DNA from: Sipunculus nudus
Taxonomy: Eukaryota > Annelida > Sipuncula > Golfingiida > Sipunculidae
DNA length: 64,000 nucleotides
Assembly (NCBI GenBank): GCA_026874595.1
Contig: CM049313.1
Coordinates: 60,620,659 to 60,684,658 of the forward strand
Reading direction: 5' to 3'
Positions 56,480 through 64,000 of the stretch are shown piece after piece. Under the pieces are notes generated by a model. That model did not search any database, was not told where the DNA came from, and saw only the letters and a program-made list of their open reading frames with translations. A program made the translations under genes and the position numbers. Each line of letters opens with the position of its first letter. The stretch's first letter is position 1.

Positions 56480-57854
56480 CATTTAAAGCCAAACTTGAAT
56501 TCTTCCCGATAGATTTTGTGAGGTGTTTCATTTCTCCCTCCGTTTCCATGCCAAACAATGAGGCCCCCACCCTCTTGCATGCACGTTGTGCATCCTTGCG
56601 CGTACGCCTCTTTCTTGGGTACACTGCATAGCAAGAAGGACCGTGAAGCCCGTTGCTTCCGAACAAATACCCAAAGCAGCCGTCTCATCGGTGAGCTACA
56701 ATGAAATTTTATTTTACCTCGGAAAGGATTTATGATAAAAATTACAAAATGACTACAAAATGTGTATATTTAATTATGATTGAATATATTGCGATCTGTA
56801 TTTCTTATTAATTATCAGCATTTCTAATTTTTCAATATGCGTTGAAAAAGTCCTGTAGTTTCTAATGTTTCTCTGAATTAAAGTTAGTGTTGCGGTGTAC
56901 ATTGCAAGGTCCATACAGCTTATACATGTTATCTAGCCATTTATCCGGATTTATTATTTAGCTGAAATTTCAGATATAGTTATAACCTACTGCACATCCG
57001 GCCGTGGTCAACCTCATGTTTCTGATGATCGTTGTTTTCCGGCAGACCATTATTTTGGACATTTCGTACGTTATATCGTTCGAAAACTGATGAATGAACT
57101 CTTTCAAATTTGACACTGATCTTAGCAAACGCCGGCTGTAAAGGGCACCTTTGGCCACAGTAGGCAGGACATTTTATTTGATTATCATTCCATCTCCTAT
57201 CTCCAGGGTTCTCTTGAATGTTATCAGCCGGACTGGTGCTTTCTAAACGTGGGGTTAAGATTGAATAATTGGTAATTCTGGATGTCAGTCATGCTAACTA
57301 GAAAAAAATAGTGTGGAAATACATGTATACCTATACATATATAACTTGGCTTTTTAATGTCGAAAATTGTGTCACGGTTTACCACCCAATGTTAACAAAC
57401 TCCTTGGTTGGGATACGGGTTGGCTCCAAAACAATGACAATCCCTAATACCGTTATCACCTAGGTATAACCATTCACATGGAAAACATATATTATTTTGA
57501 TGTTGATGAGCTCCAGAATTTAATGGATAGTTCTACGTATTTTATCCTAAATTGCACAAAAGGAATCAATGAAATCCTTGAATGTCGTTTTGAGTAATTT
57601 TTCTTTAGGAAAATTGTTCCTAAAGAAAACAGTACCACAATGTCTTCACTCTTTTTATTACGTCAAAGCTTCAATCCTCCAACACTTTTTTTATTTTAGA
57701 ATTAATTAGATATGTTTAAAGTCGATTTTCAACATAAATGTAACCAAGAGAGCGGAAAGGAAAAATTCTTTAAAGTCAAGAGGAAATGGTTAAACCTACC
57801 TGATTCCTGTAACATCAAAAGTATCAATGGGAGAAAAATGGAAACCTTGTTCTT

Positions 57855-59343
57855 GCTTGCGGAGTCGGGATTGTGTGGGAGCTGTGAGTGAGTAATTAGC
57901 AGCATGTTCTTTCACTTTGTGCATCCACTTTATTCTAAAATTGCACCCGATGGTTTGATCTGTAAAGTGTTCAGGTAACGTTTATGTTCTCGATAGAGAT
58001 TTTTTTGTTCACTGATTTTTTAAATATATTTTCCTTGGTTTATTTTAAGCTTTTATAAATTGCAATTGCGTGAATCGTTTTTCTGATATTAGTCCTAATT
58101 GCTGTAATTATGCCAACCGTGGCCTTACAGTATTCCGTAGCCGTGTTTCTCAAAACTGCTGTCTAGGAATGAAGATACTAAAGATAATTAATAGTATACA
58201 AAACGGTGAATAAAATCTGTTTAAAGCTTTATGGCTATTAAGCTGAATCCTTGGTTGTCAGATTTTATATTTCCACTTGGTATTTCCTACCTTCGCGATA
58301 ACCCGACAGGCGAATTCAATAGAAATGTTCGACAGTAAGGTTATTTTTTAATTGTGGTTTTAATTCATGTAAACTCCTTACGGTTCAAATGGATATGTTA
58401 TCTTTTAAACTGTCACTTTGCCAGAAAGACCCCTGTTTAAATTACTTCTATGCAAGCCTCAGATAAAAGATCAGTTTGCGTTGAGCATTTCGGCCATATT
58501 GATCTGGGTGGTCCTAGCAGTGGTATTACTTTCTTTTTGTTTAGATACTTCAATCGATCAAACAGTTTTGTTTTCGCCTGGCTATTGACAGAATTGCAGA
58601 AACCGCTTGGTTCTAGGGGGTTTATTGTTTATTTTTATGAATTTTATCTCGTTTGTTTAAGGCTTCATTTTCGTAGCCCTTTTACCTCCAAAGGCACCAT
58701 TAAGCATTATCTAAATATCAATATGATGAACATATTTCAAAACATTTCAAATTGAGTGACAGGTGATCTATAATTTTCTGGATTTTTGAACGAAAAAAAG
58801 GCACGCATAGAAAAAGCATGAAACCAGTAACTAACTGATTATGTACATCATTATTTTGTGCATGGTGAGCAAAACTCAGAATTTGGGGTGTATATAAACA
58901 AAAATCTTATGAGTTTAATATCAAGCATGATTTCTTGAAGAAGTCAATTACCGCATGAGGAGAATGGAATTATCTATATGTTCTTTTAAATAATTTTAAA
59001 TTAGTCTTAATGTCAGATTGCTTTACGACGTTAAACGTTAAACGTTAACGGAATATGAAGACATAAGAGAATAATGGGTATTTATAATTGACTATTTTGC
59101 TTAACGTATAATATTTCTTCTAGAGGGTTCAATACACAGAACAATATTGAATCAGAATGTATTAATAAGTGGCCTGGTCAAACGTATTCTTACAAGAAAC
59201 AAACCAGGATAGAGGAGTACTGTTAGTTATAGGTGATACATGGTAGAATTTAAAGAATTGAACAGAATTATGGATGCAGATGGACATTTGTAATAATTGA
59301 ATAGTATATGGAATAAAGACGCTATAATAAATGCGTAACATTT
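57855..59343. other. Intergenic, no gene seen
   Basis: AT-rich with no recognised exon; no TATA motif at the spacing seen for copies A and B upstream of pseudogene D. Confidence 0.5.
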
Positions 59344-59347
59344 TTAA

Positions 59348-59680
59348 AGGGGCCAACTCACTTATAAAGCATGTTATATTTACACGAAAAATAGCTTTCC
59401 CCTTTGAAATAAAATTTTATCTGCCATAATATTGCCCTGAAACCGTTTGCCTAATCCTGAAAACGAGTCTTAAAAACAGTGGACCGGGCTTGATCACAGA
59501 TTTCAACATGAAAATAGCATGTGTATCACCCGGGCCACAACACGTGTCAATCTTGATATGCCGTGAATGATTTGACCAGAAACATACTTATATATGTTCT
59601 CGCTGGCTCAAAAATCGCGTGTTGCAGCTCACAATCGGACCTCCCGGTTACGCGGCCTTGTTGCTCCTGATATTGTCCCT
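59348..59680. mobile_element. Kolobok-like MITE, 333 bp
   Basis: Flanked on both sides by TTAA (59344-59347 and 59681-59684). Ends AGGGGCCAAC and, inward from the right, AGGGACAATA share AGGGnC and fit the RRRGR termini reported for Kolobok elements. The body has GC-rich words (CCCGGGCCACAACACGTG) against an AT-rich background. No gene. The short terminal match makes the family assignment tentative. Confidence 0.5.
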
Positions 59681-60139
59681 TTAATAGTACGTGAACTTAA
59701 TTTAAGGAGGGGATTTAAGTATATGTATGTCGACTCTGGATGAAGATGGTGATATGTACTCCAAAAAGTTATGTCAGTGAAGTTGATATTGACACCCAGA
59801 TACTCGAACATACACTTGAAGATCAATAAATCAACTCAGACAACATAGTCTGGACTGTATAATTTTTATCAATTTTATTTTTTATTAATTTTATCAATCA
59901 ATTTTTAATTAATTGAATTTAATTGTGAAAAATTAAATGACCGTTCCTTTGCAGCAACGAATCATAAAATATGCATGAATGTAATGTTAATGTAATTCAG
60001 GTGAGAAACTCTGTTGGTAAATACAGGTATGTATATTGAGTTTCATAAACCATACAATTTTTGGTAAGTCACCATGATGCCACAAAAGTTTGGTGACGTC
60101 TAAACTTACCAAATAAGCGTGGATTTTGCTGGAAATCTA

Positions 60140-60620
60140 TAATCTATTGGTTAGCATTGATGGTGAGTTTCGTAAAAATCCATCAAAGCCCTGGTAACTT
60201 ATCGCGGCGACATTAACAGTTAACGAACAGACGGACAGATGGACGGACGGACTTTGGGTCTACCATAATACGTTCCGTGAAAAACGGGCTTATACAAATT
60301 AAAAAAAAAATCTTTCATATGTGACCGAAACTTAATAAACTCTGGAGACCCTTAAGATTCGCCTGCTACTATAATTAGAAGTAGATCCCAGTAAATCTTT
60401 TTGATACTTAATAGTGTCACATATGAAATGTGAACATTACCAAATTTATAAGAAAAAAAATCATTCAGGTTTGACCAAAATATTATCAGCTCTGAAGACA
60501 CATATGATGCACCTGCTAATACAATTTGAAGTAGATTGGAGTAAAAAATTGTTAGATATCACGTCGCATAACAATTGTTAAAGGACGGACGGAGCTGATC
60601 GGCTCACCGGAGCGAGGATA
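60140..60620. repeat. Fragment of a GACGGAC-containing mollusc-type repeat
   Basis: Two GACGGACGG stretches (60227-60250 and 60583-60594), a duplicated ~210 bp module (CATATGTGACCGAAAC..CTCTGGAGAC..CCTGCTA.TATAATT.GAAGTAGAT and a second diverged copy), and an end GAGCTGATCGGCTCACCGGAG resembling the ends of the modular repeats at 34 kb. Confidence 0.55.
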
Positions 60621-60873
60621 ATAAGTTCACATACGACTCACTAGCGGTACATATGGGTAAAATACATGAGGCACAATAAGATTAAAAAATACAAGAAATT
60701 CATGGAAGCAATCTCTTACCAGGTTTGGAAGGAATACTATTATAAACAAATTTCGAAATAGGAAAATTGTTAGATATCATGAACATAATGAAAACAATAA
60801 CATTTATCAATAAATTAAAAAAAACTCTATTGTAAATTTCATATTTCTTGAGCGACAACGAAAAATTAAATAT

Positions 60874-61112
60874 GAGGTTTTAATTAGTGGTAAGAGGAAG
60901 GATTGTATAATGCTGTCGAATATAAATGTGACGATGGAAACACAGAGATTTGTATGGATGCTACGAATGAAAAAGCTAAAGAATGCAAAACGCTTCGTGG
61001 TATAAATAATTTATTGAGGTTTTAACAAGTGATAAGGGGAAGGATTACATCATGCTGTCGGATATAAATGTCACGATGGAAACACAGAGATACGTATGAA
61101 TGCTACGAATAA
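60874..61112. repeat. 142 bp tandem duplication
   Basis: Two diverged copies begin GAGGTTTTAA at 60874 and 61016 and share GGAAGGATT, ATGCTGTCG, ATATAAATGT, ACGATGGAAACACAGAGAT and GAATGCTACGAAT-like words. One frame reads AVEYKCDDGNTEI but is not kept in copy two. Confidence 0.8.
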
Positions 61113-61569
61113 AGACATTTTGAAGAAAATAAAATCCATTGTTTCGACATATGACCTAAATCTACTTCAGGTATTCTCGAGACAGGTTTTATACAATCAG
61201 TTAGGTATAATAAATTTAAAATGTTCACAATATTTCACTATAAAATAGGTGTTTAGATAACAAAGGAATAAAATTTGTCTATCACAAGTATAAGAATTTC
61301 GAAGAAATTTCGGTAAAGGTGCAATCTGTAAGAAAATTATTTAACAAATACATTATGTATTGGTATATTTGACAACAAGCAATACCAAGATAATTGAAAT
61401 TAATCTTAAAATCACAAATATGGAAGGTATTTCTGTTGAATAGATATACAAAATATGTAAAATATGTGCACAACGTAATGTTAAATGATAAATTAATTGT
61501 ACTAGTTCATGAAAAAATAAATTTCAAGAAAAATTATTTAGCAAAAATGTAATATATTATATGTACTTC

Positions 61570-62380
61570 ACTACTGTGGATATATTCTTAATCAATTTCA
61601 GTTCAGGATGTTACATAATTTATTATCCGTTAATGGTTATCCGATTAAAAAAAACACACAGGAGACAATTCCGCAAAATTGGAAAGAACTGTCAAGGAAC
61701 CAAAATACTTGCGATGAATCATGGTTTGAAAACATTTTCTCTGGAGGGAAAAATTTAGTTAATGCTGCAAATGTAAATTTCAAAGGGGTCTCCTCACGAA
61801 TAATTCAGGATAAAATTGAAGAACCTGTAAATAAATAAAATTTGCAAGGGAATCTTGATTTGAGTAATGTTTGTTGGAAAAAGCTATAAAAATGTATATG
61901 AAACTACTTTGGATATGTACTTAAGACAGTTTCAATTCAAAATCCTACATAATATATTAACTGTCAATGATAAATTGTATACATGGAGATTGATGGACCT
62001 TTACAGATGTTTATACTTAATTAGTTTTCCATTTGTTCTGTGTATGTTTCATAGTTAAACCTCTTTACTTTCACATTATAAATTGGGTGCATCAGGCTGG
62101 CATCTGAACACCTGAAACTTAATTTATTTGGGTTGCCCGGAAGATACGCCGATTAAACAGCTTGTTGATTTCCTGTTATTAATTTATAAGTTTATCATTT
62201 TTAGTCAACGTAAGCAGGGCGATGTCCCTTCACTGTCAACATTTCTTGCGCATGTGAAGCATATAATGAACAGATAGAACGTAAGACAGCAGAAAAGAAT
62301 GAATTCCTGGAGACGCATCTTGAAAAATGGGGAAGATACCATTTTCACTGGTTCTTGATTATTGTGTAGCCACATGAAGT
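61570..62380 (+). mobile_element. Degraded LINE copy 3 (C-terminal part)
   Basis: Broken frames: GYPIKKNTQETIPQNWKEL near 61630, YETTLDMYLRQFQFKILHNI near 61890, LSTFLAHVKHIMN near 62235 and FLETHLEKWGRYHFHW near 62310, in LINE C-terminal order. No reverse transcriptase core is seen upstream, so this copy is 5'-truncated and dead. Confidence 0.68.
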
Positions 62381-63439
62381 GTTTTTGTTGCTACATCCTT
62401 TGTATTATTTACAATTAATGTCTTGTAGTGTTTTTGGTTACCGTAATTATGTCGATGATAAATTTTTTTTAAATGCAAAATGAAAGGTCTGAGACATTAT
62501 TACAGGAAAAAACATGGATATATTGTGACAAATAAACAAGCTGTTGTTCGTCTATTATATGACTGATATGCAGCAAAAACGTTCCACAGTATAATAAAAA
62601 AAGGGAACTGAAGAGGCTGGAATAACCATGTCTGTGCAGCGCCGAGGTCTCATCTACCATCAATTTTGGGGAAGTTGTTAGCAATTTAACAAAATAATTA
62701 TTTGATTTCAAAAGGGTCGCTTACAAAATATTATACTCGAAACATCTCATCATTAAATTCAGTTAGTAGCCCCCTAAGTACTTTTTTTATATATTTGTAA
62801 CATCAGCACAACAAAATTGCAGTCATTATTTTTAGCAAATTTAGGAATAAAGATGAATAGTTGTCTTATTTATCTGAAGCCACTCTTATTTTCTTATTAA
62901 TTTCATATTTAAATTTTATAACCACACCAGAGGCAATATAACCTTTCTCAGCTAACAACCTGGAGCAATTATAAAATAAAAAGTGCAAATGTGAGAAGCA
63001 CACTTCTGCTTTCTAATAAAAAGCAAGGGATATATAGAAATATATATATTAAATGAAATAATAATATAATATCAGTATAATCAGGGTAAAGAATTATATT
63101 GTGAGGAAACTTTGTTTATTGTTATCTTAAGAAAGATTAACTTTTTTGCAGTTTTAGGTAAACTCTGATTTTATGATCCTTTATTTCATTTAATCTACGG
63201 AAAGCTTTGCTGGATTTCAAATGTTTTATTGATCTATTGTAATAATGAAAGAATTACATAATTGCAAACAAAAGGGTCACTTTTTATTTTCGATATGCAA
63301 AAAGACTGTACCTGCTGTACCTGTGGTTAAATTATATAATGTACAACAAATATTCCCAAAACCATCTCATTAATAATGAAAAGGGACAGAGGGTCTCGAC
63401 GCTAAGCTGAATTTGTCTGTAAGGATATTTTTATGATTT
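62381..63439. other. AT-rich intergenic stretch, no gene seen
   Basis: Nothing recognised. Confidence 0.5.
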
Positions 63440-63880
63440 TCTTTTTCATAATGTGTGTCATGTGTCCTTGACCTCATGACTTTTAACCAATAGGATCCAT
63501 CTCCTACTGGTAGGTGAAAGATGGAAGGTTTGGGATGAAAGGTTGACGTCCATTGTATTCAGAAGCTTGTTAAAAATATAATCCAACGACTTTGATCTTT
63601 GACCGTGAGACCACATAATAAATAGTGTTCTTCCCTTATTTGTATGTAATCATTCGTGAAAGATGGGAAGTTAGGCTGAAACATTTGGCGCTAAATGCAT
63701 GAAAACATTATAAAGAAAGACGTTGACCCTGGTGAACTTGATCTATGACCTCGCGAACTCAGGATCTACAGGTTTCTTCCCTATTATCAGAAAAGGAGTT
63801 CCTGAAAAAATGGAAGGTGTGGCATTTAAATTTTTGCCAGTACTTCAAACCATATAGGGTTCAAGGTCAATGTTTCTAGT
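63440..63880. repeat. TGACCT-rich tandem repeat, ~140 bp units
   Basis: CCTTGACCTCATGAC (about 63464), CTTTGATCTTTGACC (about 63590) and CTTGATCTATGACCTC (about 63737) recur at roughly 125-149 bp with shared words TACTGGTAGG, GAAAGATGG and AAGGT.TGGG/GAAGTTAGG. I associate such units with an abundant but unclassified repeat of bivalves and limpets. Confidence 0.6.
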
Positions 63881-64000
63881 TTTGGAACTTCTCCAAGAAC
63901 TATGTTAAAACAATAGGTGTACAAAATGTAATAGATTAATATGCAGTTACTTAAAAGCTATAATGTTCATAACTATCCTTTATTGCAGCCACTTTGATAC

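Larger units (their letters stand above)
54209..57854 (-). pseudogene. Lectin pseudogene D (all four exons recognisable)
   Basis: Exons in transcript order: 57854-57800 (FLPLILLMLQES; the ATG position reads AAG), 57242-56991 (IKCPAYCGQRCPLQP, then FAKISVKFERV, ending Cys, donor gtaggt; intact), 56695-56480 (CFGYLFGSNGLHGPSCYAVY, RACKRVGASLFGMETE; TGA replaces the first CTLD Cys codon), and 54443-54209 ([20 protein letters not shown], then TAG exactly at the Q of QPD, HLAFQTMG, DWFDAFP, VICE). Exon 4 is one base out of phase at its start. Splice sites are all plausible and exon lengths match copies A and B, so inactivation seems fairly recent. Sequence is closer to A than to B in the CTLD. Confidence 0.88.

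Overview
The window looks like a piece of a mollusc nuclear genome, most likely a bivalve. It is AT-rich and intron-containing, has many long (AT)n arrays, and carries repeat types I associate with bivalves: GTCCGTC-headed modular repeats and TGACCTTTGACC-like tandem units. No prokaryotic, organellar or viral gene was recognised.

Region by region. Positions 1-8.9 kb hold the last three coding exons (+ strand) of a BTBD1/BTBD2-type BTB-Kelch-PHR protein; a 2.1 kb terminal-inverted-repeat transposon sits in one intron. Between 8.9 and 21 kb lie DNA-transposon copies: a 413 bp hAT MITE, a 2.4 kb hAT element with five internal tandem repeats, a 139 bp TA-flanked MITE and a second hAT MITE. The same stretch has a modular repeat block (13.95-15.5 kb) and a ~300 bp hairpin repeat (16.0-16.3 kb).

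From 18.7 to 57.9 kb the window holds a dispersed cluster of one family of secreted C-type lectin-like genes. Copy A (+, 22.2-24.6 kb) and copy B (-, 40.5-38.0 kb) are intact four-exon genes with the same layout: a 55-nt signal-peptide exon, an exon for a small N-terminal module starting CPx(Y/F), and two exons for a C-type lectin domain (CTLD), all joined by phase-1 introns. Copies C (-, 46.7-43.0 kb) and D (-, 57.9-54.2 kb) are pseudogenes. A lone last exon (F, 18.7 kb) and a lone first exon (E, 34.5 kb) are relics. The intact CTLDs lack both cysteines of the usual second disulfide, and A has a QPD and B an EPD motif at the sugar-binding position. I read this as a birth-and-death family of soluble lectins or immune-type receptors.

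Mobile DNA is woven through the cluster: a nearly intact Tigger/pogo transposon (44.1-46.5 kb) inserted about 20 bp from a splice acceptor of copy C, a degraded Penelope-like element with a GIY-YIG remnant just 3' of copy A, three degraded LINE copies (27.8-30.2, 49.1-50.9, 61.6-62.4 kb, all + strand), and two modular repeat blocks facing head to head around orphan exon E (30.8-35.8 kb). The last 6 kb hold a Kolobok-like MITE, LINE remnants and mollusc-type tandem repeats, with no gene seen.
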